Assembly: GCA_963969495.1 (NCBI GenBank)
Contig: OZ018323.1
Span: forward strand, 70,528,920 to 70,592,919
Source: Ceratothoa steindachneri
Lineage: Eukaryota > Arthropoda > Malacostraca > Isopoda > Cymothoidae
DNA length: 64,000 bases
Reading direction: 5' to 3'
Positions 12,489 through 23,620 of the stretch are shown in pieces (within the stretch, counting starts at the first letter, position 1; each line of letters begins with the position of its first letter). The notes under the pieces were generated by a model. It did not search any database and was not told the DNA's origin. It worked only from the letters and a program-made list of their open reading frames with translations. The translations under genes and the position numbers were made by a program.

Positions 12489-13134
12489 CACATTGACTAC
12501 CAAAGCCAAATCCAGACAATGTTTGTTGCAGCCAATTTTTTATTTATTTTTTTGCAGGTTATAATGAGTTAATTAGCATGGTGTAGGTCATTCTGCCAAC
12601 AAGTACCAAATTTAGCATTTATAAACTTTTTTTTGCCCCTGCAGCCATGGTCTTCACATTTTGCCATTCATGCCCGGAAAATCCATTCCTATGCTTGCCC
12701 TGTTTCAAGAAAATGCACAAATAATAAAAAAAAATTAAGAAGTAGAAAAAATGTTAACTGAAAAAAATATAAAAAATAAAGTAAAAAATGTAAAAAACTG
12801 AGAAATACAAAAAGAAAAATTATAAAAAAATAAAAAAATAATAAAAAAATATATAAACATAAAAAAATAATGGGTTCCATCATCTAACTGGCTCCATGTG
12901 CTGGAACCTGGATAAAACACTAAAATTGTATTTTAACTGAAAGTTAGAATAATTTCCATATCTTTTCCCTCATAAGCCACTGGCAGGCACCAAAACTTTG
13001 CTCAGCAGCCACACATTTTAAACAATATGTTTTAAGCCTGTATTGTCAACCACACTTGCCTGCCGTGGTAGCTATAAAGCCTGCCATGGCAAAACATTTA
13101 GCAGGCATATATGCCTACCATGGCAGTCAATGTG
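12489..13134. mobile_element. piggyBac-type MITE (TTAA target)
   Basis: A 646-bp AT-rich element between TTAA at 12485-12488 and TTAA at 13135-13138. Termini are inverted: cacattgactaccaaagcc at the left and the complement of ggcagtcaatgtg at the right. TTAA duplication is the hallmark of piggyBac. There is no transposase, and the long hydrophobic frames inside are AT-rich shadows. Short CTGCCATGG/CCTGCCGTGG words repeat near the right end. Confidence 0.8.
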
Positions 13135-13138
13135 TTAA

Positions 13139-14724
13139 CTGATCTCCCACAAAGTGGTTGGTGATCTTCAACACAACAAAAAGTTCTATCCCCTTCTACT
13201 CACATTTATGCCCAAGGCACACATATTAAAAACTACTATGTCAGAATAGAGGCTTTGGAACCTCTATAAACACATCCTTTGCTGCCTTCAGGTCACAAGA
13301 GACCAGGACTTGAGGGGTCCTAAGCATTGGGGTGTGACTAATGTAAAGATCAGTTTTGTCCCAATAACCACAGTTGATTGTAGTAATGTTGGGGGAGCCT
13401 ACATCACAGGATGTAGGGTCAAAGCTTTCTTCCTTAATCTCTCAAATGGTTGAAGGGAGCAGAGATCATTGGTCCTGGAAATCTATTAACAATATTTCTG
13501 AAGATGGTGTTTCGAGCCTTCTAACCTTCATATAAAGAATTGTGCTCTTTGATTTATTCCATAACAAAATGGCATTCCTGGGGAATAAAATTGCGTTATT
13601 TTCAAGTTCTCTGAGGTTTAGTGAACAAAAAGGAATCTGATTAGGAGAAAAAACAGCTGTAGGTGGGCGGGGTAAGATTTGACAACAAAAACCTTCATTC
13701 AAGAGCTCTTTCTCCCATCAAAGATTGAACCTGTGTTTTGTTAGGATGGAACAAAATCCCTCTGCGCCCTTTCCTGGTTAAAGGTTTTCAATTTTTTAAA
13801 AAACAAACCTGCAGGATTGACTTTTGTTCTTCAGGATTACTCTTTTGGAACCCCAACAAAACAGTCACCAATATCTTCTGAAATGATCTCTTTGTTTTGC
13901 ATTTGATTAGGCCAGCAGATCCCCTGGGGAGCTCACCCACCTCAAGGGGGCGCCCTTTGTAGACTGTTACACCTGGCACCTGAAGAAGTGGCACACACAC
14001 CAGGCCAGAGTACCATGGCAGTACTCGATCGAAACTACCTGGAAGAGTTTCCTTCCAGAGGTCTCAAGTTTACTCCAATTTTTGCCCTTCTCACAGATTT
14101 CTCTTGACTGGTGGTTAATTTTTGCATTCTAGTCACTGATGAGCTTTCGTCCTTGGTAGGGGTTGTTGGGTGTAGCATAGAAACCATGTGGCAGCTTACA
14201 TCTGAAGGATTGTGTGCCCTCCCGGCATCAATGTCCAGTAAAGAAAAGGGGTTATGTATCTTCCATATATGTTCACTATCTTAACCACTTTCTGTACAAA
14301 TCTCTCCTTACAAACTTTCTGCAAATGCCACCATTGGTTTTTGCTTGAAAATGAGGAAAGAAAACCCTGGGAAGATTGTTTTGAATGAACATTGGTGCAC
14401 CCTCATGAGACAATCATTTACTGGTCCTAGAGAAGTTTAAACTCATTTCATTTGGAATAAATCAGGCCATGTATGAACTAGAACTCTATTAGTAATACTT
14501 TTTGACTTCCCATGGTATAATAGAACCACCTGCATATTACAATATTAATTCATCAGAAGTGTGAAAAATCCTCATTGCATGCGATGAGTACAGAATACAA
14601 AATTTAAGCAAAGAAAAATCAGGAGAAAAATGTCAAGAAATGAAACAAAGTTATAGAATTAGCTTCGACTTTTAATCCTCACCACTGCAAATGTCTATAG
14701 AATGGATACTGGCATGTGCATTCG
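13139..14724. other. Intron, nothing recognised
   Basis: Intron between exons C and C2. Short frames only. No family resemblance, TIR or tandem repeat seen. Confidence 0.4.
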
Positions 14725-15110
14725 CTTGCCTAGTGGATATAGCATTGGATTTCTAGCATCTAGGCACAGGTTCAATACTAGCAGATAGACAATTGCAATC
14801 TTGCTATCTTTCCTTTTCTAGCTTCACAGCACAACATACCCACTCTTTCCTCAGTTCCGGAGTGCTGGTGATGGAGTAGTAGTTTACCCCCCCCCCTTCC
14901 CGCTTAACATATCCCTGACATGGGCTATCATCATTATCCCCACGCTCAACCCTAGGGTCATGAATGGGTCCCACAATTGCTGTTGATAAAAAATCCCCCT
15001 TCCCAATAAGGACCCCCCCCCCCTCCCCTTGTGTCTTTGGGCTTACAGCAATTGTCATTCTGATCTTTATCCACATTTCATTATCCAGTTAAGAGGATCT
15101 CATCCATGAT
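14725..15110 (+). repeat. tRNA-derived SINE, copy 2 (tRNA-Arg-like head)
   Basis: Head reads tgcctagtggatatagcatt (box A) then ggatttctagc and aggttcaatac (box B) at tRNA spacing. The GGAT.TCTAxC anticodon-arm spelling resembles tRNA-Arg(TCT) heads. The body carries two C homopolymers, then the 3' domain cccaataagga ... cagcaattgtcattctgat ... tttcattatccagtt, shared with 4205-4640. The acceptor stem is not preserved, so this is not a tRNA gene. Confidence 0.72.
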
Positions 15111-16317
15111 GCGAGGGATGAATGATGTAACATTACTTAGTGGCATGTGTTAATGCCATAGAATGAGACTAAAAAAATGCCCTCCCTCCACCAACCTGCA
15201 TCTGGTAATGGCATTTATCTACTTGAAGGATCACAAAACCTTGACAACCAGGACCTCTATGTCTCATGCCAGGGTTTACTGCTTCCCAAACTAGAGCACT
15301 CCAAGTATACCCCTTCACCCAGTCTTCAAATATACCTAAAATTGTTAGTTATACTGCAATGTACACAGCCATAGTATGTGGTTACCTTAGCAATGATTAG
15401 CCATCTTAGCACTACGAGGGGGTACCCCCAAAGAAAACGGAATTTTCCCATATCATTTTACTCATTGGTTTTTACACATCTAAACCACCACTCTCCACTT
15501 CGCCACAGGTTTCATTCCCAATTGTTTGGCAGGAGCTCCAGAACACATGGGACAAATCAACAAGTTAGTCAATTGTTGGGTGCCAGTCTTCCAAGATGAG
15601 TTCATGAATTTTCCTGATGTTTTCATCCATTCTGGTGGTTGACAGCAGCCCTAAACGAGGTTGAGACCATTCTTAAAGTGGTGTGAGAACCCCTCATAAA
15701 CTTGTGTCTTGATCATGGCAGCGTCCCTGTAGGCTGTTTGAAGCATAACAACTGTTTCAATTGCCATTTTTCCCAGCAGAAAACAGAATTTCCCAAAACA
15801 CGCAGTTCCTTTTCTTCAGCCCTCAAAGAACAGATGAAAGCACTTCAAAACAAAGACACTCCACATGGCAATGCTTCTTTCACTCGGTGATGCCAAACTA
15901 ATGCCCTGGGGTTGGATTAAGATGCTCCTAGTGGCGGAAGCCTGAACTACAAGGGAACTGTCCTGCAGAGAATGATTCTGGTTACTTTTGGGTACATCCT
16001 CTTACATCAGGGAATGATTGGGGTATACTCCCAAACCACAGTTACTTAATTGGTGTTGAAGGAGAGCTTGCCACTCGGGATGACTAATGGACTGTGAAGG
16101 TGGACAACTATTGCTATACTAACTACACTAGTATGATGCAAGATGACACTTCTCTTCTCATCCACACACTTCCTCGGTCAGTCATTACAAAAACTATCAT
16201 GTACCTTTATCACAATTAATCCACAATTTCTAGAGGTAATACTTCTCCAAGCAAATCATGGCCATCTTATGCACTCAGAAAATTCACAAATACAAGTTAT
16301 AATGATTTGACTCTTAC
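15111..16317. other. Intron, nothing recognised
   Basis: Intron 5' of exon C2 and 3' of exon C. Several short plus-strand frames have no recognisable similarity. Confidence 0.4.
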
Positions 16318-16552
16318 CTCGCTTCTTCAACAAAGTTCTGTTCTGCTTCAAGACAAATGGTTGGAATGTTAAACCCATATGAGATTAACCTCGCCAAGTG
16401 TCCCTGCCCTGATCCAACATCAATGACTACATCAGCTCCAGAAGTGAGTGAGATTTTAGATGAGATTTGAGCCATCCGAAGTACTTCATGTTGTTTTTTG
16501 GGCTTAAGGTGTTTCCTGAAGATATGCGCCAATAAGTAGTGTTGACCTCCTT
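16318..16552 (-). CDS. METTL25B: METTL25B-like, SAM-binding exon (C)
   Basis: Acceptor ...ttgcaaactcag opens the exon and donor gtaagagtc closes it after GAAGAAGCGAG. Two leftover bases are followed by 77 codons: GGQHYLLAHIFRKHLKPKKQ, HEVLRMAQISS, then VVIDVGSGQGHLARLISYGF and CLEAEQNFVEEA. The PKKQHEV block and the glycine-rich motif I (DVGSGQG), with an acidic residue ending the next strand (LEAE), are the signature of the Methyltransf_32-type SAM fold. The closing AG completes an Arg codon with the first base of exon 12292-12427. Confidence 0.92.
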
Positions 16553-16859
16553 CTGAGTTTGCAAAGAAAATTTAACACAAAATAGAATATTACAAAAATA
16601 TGAGTATTTTTTCAAATGGCAATTTTTCTTTAGATCCTTCGCAGTCATCTTTTACATATAGATTTAGACAGTAATGCTAGAAAGCAGGATATACAAGTAC
16701 TTACAAAATTTCTTTTATTTCTATTTTCTTTATCATAACTAATCATTAGCACAAGACATTCACATAACTTAATTTTTAACCACTCTTTCTTCCATAACAT
16801 TGGCACAATATTTTTTGATAATGCTTTAACACAGCACCATTATCGGAACAAAGGACATC

Positions 16860-17160
16860 AACTAAGACTTTGACACAATACCAAGACAGTAGTGAGATAA
16901 ACAAAACACTGAACACCACAATAAACACAAAATACAGGAAAGGACCTGACAATTTCTTTAGAGGCATAGACATAGGCATTAAAAATGCTAAACATAAACA
17001 ATGAAATGACACAAGGATGCCTCTATCTCCAACACTTTTCAATCTGCCCCTTAACATCTACTTATGGGATCCAAACAATTTTACACCTAATCCAATGTAA
17101 TCACAATACTAGTGCTGGGCTCTTCAGACACACTAAACTAAAACAGTGAATAACAACCAG
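16860..17160 (+). pseudogene. Decayed RT fragment, plus strand
   Basis: Around 17000-17070, two adjacent frames give EMTQGC then RMPLSPTLFNLPLNI, resembling the QGCPLSPTLFNLxxND box of non-LTR reverse transcriptases with one frameshift inside the motif. Flanking frames are stop-rich. Family not determined. Confidence 0.4.
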
Positions 17161-17410
17161 ATGACTCTCACATTTCTTTCACTAATTCACATATTTTACA
17201 AAAGAACATAACTGTCACCCTACCATGACACTTGAGAACAACCCACTGCCTAAACAAAATGCCAACAATGCAGAATTATGAAGTATCAAGATCATAAGAT
17301 CTACTCGAGGTTAGTTCAAATATAAGGGAAAAAGAATATAAGTCAGAAATGAAGGACAGAGAAGAGTATATGGAATAAGGAATCAGATCCACAACTCATT
17401 TTTGTATGGT

Positions 17411-17526
17411 CATATTTTAAAATATCATTTCTGCAAGGCCATAATATAAAGTATCATTTCTGCAAGGCAATATTTTAAAGTATCATTTCTGAAAGAGAAT
17501 ATTTTAAAGTATCATTTTTGAAGACG
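17411..17526. repeat. Minisatellite, four 29-bp units
   Basis: Four consecutive 29-bp units start at 17411, 17440, 17469 and 17498 with core ttttaaagtatcatttctg. Units differ by a few substitutions. Intronic, with no apparent coding role. Confidence 0.85.
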
Positions 17527-18500
17527 CCTTGTATATTGTGTGCCAAAAGATGCAAATGAGGTTATGACAATTTTCTGAGGTGGAATGGGTATATATAGGA
17601 GGAATGAAAGAGAAGACTACAAAAACAGATCATATCAGTGACTGTGCTGGGGGATAAAAGGTTAGAAGAATGTGTAAAAGCCAAAGTGTTTAAGAGAAAG
17701 GAGTAAAATGACAGAAAATTCAAAATAGCTGGGCCACACAATTTGGTTGGTTAGATTTAATTGACTGATCTTAGATAGATGACTAATGGTACGCATTGTA
17801 TGTCAATATATCTGTATGAATTTGGGGTGAAACATGACATGGAGGAACTTGGTTGGTAGGCCCTGGTGGTTTGGCCTTGTTTTTATACTTTTGATCCAAA
17901 TTTCACTGTGGAATCGAATTTTCAGTGTGGGAAACCATACTAAAATGAGAAACCAAACAAACCTGGACTTAGTTCCTTATCGGCACTTTTCCAACTTGAT
18001 TCAGATATATGTATGGGTGACTCTGCACTCTCTCTCCCCTTGTCCTGCTTACATCTGCAATTATCCAATAAAAAGAAACTTATTTTCAGATACCCCAATG
18101 CATTTCCAACTTTTCTTTAATTTGAGGGGCAATAATATAGTGTTTATTAATACCATAAACCCATGTAGTATATATCTTATAGGTAGATTCTGGGATCACA
18201 TAAGCAGCCAACAAAGGCTCTGATGCCGCAGCTGACCTTGGCAGGTTTGTATGCCATTCCAGCCCCAATGCCTATAGGGAAACTTGTTTATAGTGGAGAT
18301 TAGGCAGGTTTGAGAGTTGTATCCCTAACTCACATTTACACTTCCCCATCTTTACCTCTTTATGAACTTATCCTCACAAACTTTCTGATGGCAATGCTTT
18401 TGTGAGTTTGCACTTTGTAGTTTTAAGTAAATATTTACAACAACCACAAGAAGGGGAAAGCTAATCAAAGAAGGTGTATACATTTCAATAGCTTTAGTTT
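17527..18500. other. Intron, nothing recognised
   Basis: Lies in the D to C interval where one short METTL25B exon is expected. No frame matching the family could be identified here by eye. Confidence 0.35.
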
Positions 18501-19427
18501 CTCATCATCATGGTTATGTTTCCTCTAGATAAGGTCTGCATATTGTGAATATGTGGGGAGACATGTCTGGTTCTTGGTTGCAATAGGGACAAATATCTGT
18601 ATCAGTTATGCCAGTGCAGTCCTTGTATGCATTTACTTTCGGGTGTTGACTGCATCAGAGCCAAGGATGTTGTGGAAGAGATGCATCTACCTCTGGGTTG
18701 ATATTGAGTGGATGTGGTTTTGCAGCAGAGATTGGATGTTATGCTGTGTTATGAGTAAAAGTGGCCTTGTTACATCGGGTGAGATTCCTTGAAGTGTCTC
18801 TATGTGGTATGTTCTTGAAGTTTTGTGCAGGTTTCATAAGGAATGAAAAGGGTCTTGTGTGTAATGGCATGGGTGAATTGGCTTTTGCATAATAAAAATT
18901 GCATTTCATGGAGGTCTAGATAGTGTTTCATGGGTGCAGCCAATGTTCGTCAGAGTGGAAGTGGTTTATTGGGGTGCTGAGGTAGGCATCCTGTAGTAAG
19001 GCAGCGTTTTGTTTTCAATAATATGCTGAGTGAGGGGATATGAGATTGAATGCCCAGGTTGTGTGGATGATGGATTCATTGGATATCCTAAATATCGTTC
19101 TTGTGAATGTTCGGGTGTGTGTTCATTGTATAGCCCCTTTGTTGTTTCATGTGTGATGTCAGAAAGACCTGTATCTACTGTGACAGCGAGCACTGTAGTT
19201 TTATTCAAGGAGAGTGGGGTATTGATAAGTGGTTCGGGGATGGGGTGGGTTGTGAAGAAGTTAAAAGAGTATTTTGAAGGTCATTAATTTCTGTTGCAAT
19301 GAGCATTAGAACTTGTGATACAGAGCTGTAGGTGTACTTGGATTGTTGAGGGTAGACGCTGAATGCCTTCAGCATAGTTGAAGATGGAGTGATGTCAAGG
19401 AGAAAAAGATTGAATGGGAAGGTTTTT
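18500..19427 (-). pseudogene. Decayed Jockey-like ORF2 C-terminal fragment
   Basis: The minus strand shows a Cys motif CPYCNQEPDMSPHIH near 18540-18600, preceded in element order by thumb-like frames (HSQERYLGYPMNPSSTQP; LNKTTVLAVTVDTGL). This arrangement is seen at the C-terminus of some Jockey-group ORF2 proteins. Many stops and shifts. Assignment is tentative. Confidence 0.35.
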
Positions 19428-19798
19428 TTTTTAAATCTCATCTAGCAACTGTCTTCTAGGGCATAAGTCACCGTACTCAAGCTAGCCTAAATCTAGGCTA
19501 TATTAAAAGCCAAATGAAAAGAACAAAACAAAAATACAAGCAAAAAGAAAAAAAAACAAACAAATTGAAAAAATATAGAGCGAGCTCCCCCGCCGAAGAA
19601 GACCGCGATCCATAGTTGAATATTAAATAACGGGGAGAAGGCCAGCCTCCTCCAAAATGTCTTAAAGTCCACAGGTCGTGTGCACGAATCCGTCCCGAGT
19701 ACAAGGGACAAGCGGTAGTGACCCCACCCATCTAGGTACCGTGACAGGTAACGTGCGCGAAGATCACCCAGACTGGGACATTTGACAAGAATGTGTCG
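19428..19798 (-). mobile_element. RetA 3' fragment, 5'-truncated
   Basis: Starts with a T-rich tail and the family 3' signature (atctagcaactgtcttctagggcataagtc...). It then follows copy 1 and copy 4 nearly colinearly through cgtcccgagtacaagggaca and agactgggacatttgacaagaatgtg before homology stops. No target duplication recognised. Confidence 0.8.
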
Positions 19799-20159
19799 AT
19801 TTCAAGAGAGGAGTTAGGATTATAGTATGTGAGGTTTCCTCTAAGAATGAGTTTGTTGCTTGCTATTGAGAGTTTATGACATGTGTGCAGACTTTCATAA
19901 TGCCATTATTATCAACTTCTTTCCCACAAAATGGGGTCAGGATGCATCAATGGCACTAAAAACTGAATCCCCCTCTTCCCATTTATGCCCTACTGAATGC
20001 ATAATCACCTATCATTTTCCCTCACATCAAATGGGCCCATCAGAGTTGTGGGGTACTAATATGTGCTGTAGCAGACTATAGTTTTTTTTCTAAAATATTC
20101 TGAAAATAGGTTTGTAATGAAAGTAGTAAAGTTAGATAAAGGAAAATCTAAGGTACATG

Positions 20160-20480
20160 CATCTTTTTTATTATTATTAATAATTTTATGCTCTATTCTG
20201 GTGACTGCCAACGATGGCACAGTCGCCAAATTACAGGAATCATATTTTTAGGCTGGATTAAGAAAGGAGGGGGTGAAAGAAAAGAAAATATAAATTATAA
20301 AAAAATAACAAACAATAAATTAAATACTATGGAGGAGGTCATCTCCTCCCAAAACTCAACAGTATGTGGGAGTCTTTCCCAATGACTCAGGACAGGCAGT
20401 AGTGATTCCCACCTGTGATGGTACTGCACCATGTACCACCACTCACATTCAAGAAAAAGGTGTTTTATCATCTGGGGGCC
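20160..20480 (-). mobile_element. Old RetA-related 3' fragment
   Basis: Signature ctggtgactgccaacgatgg follows a T-rich run. The interior segment ggcagtagtgattcccacc...ggtactgcacc aligns with 5395-6000 and, more weakly, with the younger RetA copies. Confidence 0.55.
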
Positions 20481-21782
20481 CAGGTATTTTAACAAGGGGG
20501 CAGAAAAGCGCTTCCATCAAATGATACTGCATCACGAAAGTGACAGAAGCCATTGAGTTAAAACAAGAGATTACTTAGGATTCATGAGACTAGGAATGCA
20601 TGTGAAACTCTCCTCAAACAGGTTCTATTACACATTAAAGGCAAGTTTCCTAGTGAAAGAGAGTGGAAAAAAGAGAAGTGAAAGAGGAAATGACTTACTA
20701 GAAAGTAAAAAAGAAAGAAGGCCCAAATAACATTTGAGGTAATGTACTTTAGGCACATGAAAAAGATTTGCATAGTGTAAGATAAAACTATCGAGTTTAA
20801 CTTTCCCTAAAGGGTACTTTAATAGCAGTAGCATTACTGTAATTTGGCCAAATTATATGCAGGAAATTAATCACTAAACAGCAACTTCAGGCCTGTGTAG
20901 AATTGCAAGTGGCTCTCTGATGAGAAAAATTAGCTGGAATTGTGGCAAGATATAAGCAACTCCCTTCACCATCACACACAATACTTCTCTCTGTTTCAGC
21001 AACCCTAAACTGATAAAACCACGCAAACTATTGTTGTGTTGGTGACACCATTAAATCCTGATTTGGGTTGAATTTATTGTCACAACTATATGCTGTAGTT
21101 CCCTATGGTTTGGATCTCCCATTAATCAGTAGGTAAAAAAGCCATCTTAATGAGCTCCCAATGGTGGTAAACCTTTTATCATTAAACAAGGTCAACAGAC
21201 CTAAGTCGAGTGCTCTCAATTATTTCAATAATTTTGAAAAAGAAAAAAAAGAAAGATTTAGTTAACAAATGTATTATCAATTAACAAACATATCTGACCT
21301 TACAACATTCCAAACTTTCAAAACTCATTGAGAAGTAAAATGGTTACCATCTGATAGACCAACCGATGGGCCGACAGAGTAACATAGAGTCACAAGCATG
21401 CGACTAAAAGAAAATATTAATCTCGGCAACAGCACAACAGCTTATTCAGATACACAGTGTTAACAGTAAATTCTTTTAATGAATTCTGACTAAAATTCAA
21501 AATCAAGGATTCTTTGAACACGAGGTTTCCTCAAATACTTTAACATAAGTCAAGTTTATAAATCAACTTACTGTCCGGTTGACTGGTGGTATAGTTCATC
21601 AAGATCTTTGACCCCTGAAATTGGGTTTCTTGGAATCGCAAATGCAGTGCAAGTGGTTTTGAAAGCAAGTAAACTGAGAGGTATAACTTTTGTACTTTTC
21701 TTCCTGTAAAAGGATGTGATATACATATGTAGTTAATTCTACCAATTTCAGTAAAAAAAAAAGAAAAAAAAAAGTACTTTAC
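20481..21782. other. Intron, expected to hold an unlocated exon
   Basis: AT-rich intron between exons D and C. The reading phases require an extra exon somewhere in 16553-21782 (1 nt to complete the exon D codon, and 1 nt left to complete the exon C codon). I could not identify it. Confidence 0.4.
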
Positions 21783-21892
21783 CAAAATGGTTCTCCACTT
21801 AAAAACTGCGCTAACTCCACTGGTGAGAAATCTTCAAAGAAACTTCTCCAGCTGAGAGGAAAATGATCCCAAAGTTGTTTAGAATAGAAATC
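21783..21892 (-). CDS. METTL25B: METTL25B-like, second coding exon (D)
   Basis: Acceptor ...gcatctcacag precedes GATTTCTATTCT, and donor gtaaagtac follows ...CCATTTTG. The 36 full codons read DFYSKQLWDHFPLSWRSFFE and then DFSPVELAQFLSGEPF, matching the W-x-x-FP-x-x-W and LAxxL pattern after the family's N-terminal helix. It starts in phase 0, compatible with exon E, and ends with 2 nt (TG). The exon now known downstream starts with two leftover nucleotides, so another exon must intervene. Confidence 0.85.
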
Positions 21893-22551
21893 CTGTGAGA
21901 TGCAAGATTCAAGTTAGTTTCTGATATCTTATTGGTCAAGTATATTTTGAATAATTTACTAAAAAGATATTTACTGATTAGGATAAGGAACTTAATGAAA
22001 TCTGATGAAAAGATTACTTGGTTATAGAATTGGAAGAGAAAAAGTGAATGCCCCCCAAGGAATAATCAGAATCCAGATATTAAAAACAATGAGATAGCAA
22101 ACAAGATTACCTCTATGCTGGCGATAAGTAGAAAATCAGCATATTCACCAAGTTTTTACCACTGCACCCTTCATATTTGAGGCTATAAAAATGAGTGTTT
22201 ATTTATATTCAGTTGTTTCTATTATATTTTTCACCCTTATTTTAAAACAATTGAATTTTGACTATGTCTTAAAGATAATAGAAATTTAAATATGAAGTAA
22301 AGGAATGCCAGAATTCTTGAAGTAATAGATGAACTAATAAGTTTGAAACCGTCACATTTTATCAACTGGTATAGTGGGGATTGCTTTCTGTGTTTGAAAA
22401 GCTTGTTAATATCTATTAGACTTGATAAAAATAGGGAAATTTGGGGGGGAAATTCTATTTCTCTGTGTACTTTAAGGTTGTGTTGGATTATTCTTATTTT
22501 ATTTTAAAATTTGTGTGATTGTGAGATGGATAATCTTAGATAGAGGAAAAC
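21893..22551. other. Intron 1, 3' part, nothing recognised
   Basis: AT-rich sequence between exon D and the RetC element. The 5' end of RetC may lie within it but has no visible boundary. Confidence 0.35.
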
Positions 22552-23620
22552 ATGAATACAATGGAGATGGAAGGAAACATGTATGTAGATATTGGAAATA
22601 TATACTGTTTATGTGAAAGATATGGTTATGAAAGAAAAATTATAATTGGCCTAGGTTGTATAATATCTGAAATGAAGGAGGAAATAAACAGATTGAAAAC
22701 TGTCCATACACAAGTAAAGGAAAAGTTGATAATATAACAAAAAGTGACCTGCAAACAAAGTTAAAGAAATCAATAGAAATATAGATAAATAGACACAACT
22801 CTGAATTATACATTGATATATAAAAAAAAATGATATTGGAAATCTGAATCTCAATTAGAAAAAAGTAAAAAGTTGATAATAATGTAAAACAAATAAGAAA
22901 AACTATGCAAGAAATAAAAAATGAATGGAAAATAGTAAGAAATAGAAATAAAAGTGAAGATATAAAACACAACTCTGAATTATACATTGATATATAAAAA
23001 AAAATGATATTGGAAATCTGAATCTCAATTAGAAAAAAGTAAAAAGTTGATAATAATGTAAAACAAATAAGAATAACTATGCAAGAAATAAAAAATGAAT
23101 GGAAAATAGTAAGAAATAGAAATAAAAGTGAAGATATAAAACCCAAGGATAATCAGATGCAACACAGTAACAAATTTGAACTTTTGGAAGATCAAATGAA
23201 ATTGACTGAGAAAATGATTAAATATTACGATTAAACCAATTATAAAGAGGTTAAGACCTAGTCTTAGAGACTAGGATGAAATAGAAGAAATATGTGAATT
23301 ATACAGTGATAAAGAAGGAACTAAAATGGCAAAAATTGTAAATATAGATAGATCAAGTGGTAAATAGCGCTACACCCCCAAAATAATGGCAAATAGAGGA
23401 AAAAATAAAATTTATTTTAATAGAAATATTGCTGAAAGAAAATGATAAAGTATATTGGAAGGACTGTATGTTCTGTGTCAATAGGAAGTTAGAAAATCTA
23501 TGTAAAGAAATGGATATTAGATTTATTAATAGTTGGCAGTACTTTAAAGAAAGATATAATCTATATCAAGTGGATGGAGTTCATTTAAACTATAAAGGGG
23601 ATAAAGTATTGGCTGATTCA
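22552..23620 (+). pseudogene. RetC ORF1 (coiled coil plus SGNH-esterase-like domain), broken
   Basis: The first frame (22552-22734) encodes a short charged segment, KEEINRLKTVHTQVKEKL, with heptad-like spacing, then stops. The frame at 23429-23620 reads KDCMFCVNRKLENLCKEMDI, RFINSWQYFKERYNLYQVDG and VHLNYKGDKVLAD. The F.N.W..F......Y..DGVHLN..G pattern matches the C-terminal end of the SGNH/GDSL esterase domain in ORF1 of CR1-group elements, including the D..H pair. A 174-bp near-perfect tandem duplication lies between the two parts. Confidence 0.65.
22793..23140. repeat. 174-bp tandem duplication inside RetC ORF1
   Basis: Two head-to-tail units, 22793-22966 and 22967-23140. By eye they differ at one position (aagaaaaact versus aagaataact). 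174 is a multiple of three, so the duplication preserves frame. Confidence 0.92.

Noticed and set aside
12689..12920. Very hydrophobic Phe-rich minus ORFs
   Set aside because: They lie wholly within the A-rich interior of the piggyBac-type MITE. Low complexity, no start context or homology.
14725..14800. Candidate functional tRNA-Arg gene
   Set aside because: Box A and box B are present but the acceptor stem and arm pairing are degraded and a repeat body follows, so it is a SINE head.
16776..17057. 93-codon minus-strand membrane-like ORF
   Set aside because: The opposite strand carries RT-like motifs (PLSPTLFNL). The minus frame has no homology and looks like a shadow.
20582..20834. Possible missing METTL25B exon on the minus strand (acceptor tttcactag near 20640)
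   Set aside because: The frame required by the neighbouring exons meets a stop within a few codons and shows no family motif.
22640..23146. 168-codon minus-strand ORF rich in Phe/Ile/Leu, membrane-protein-like
   Set aside because: It is the antisense of the Lys/Asn-rich RetC ORF1 and its apparent internal repeat is the 174-bp duplication. Composition is explained by AT bias.
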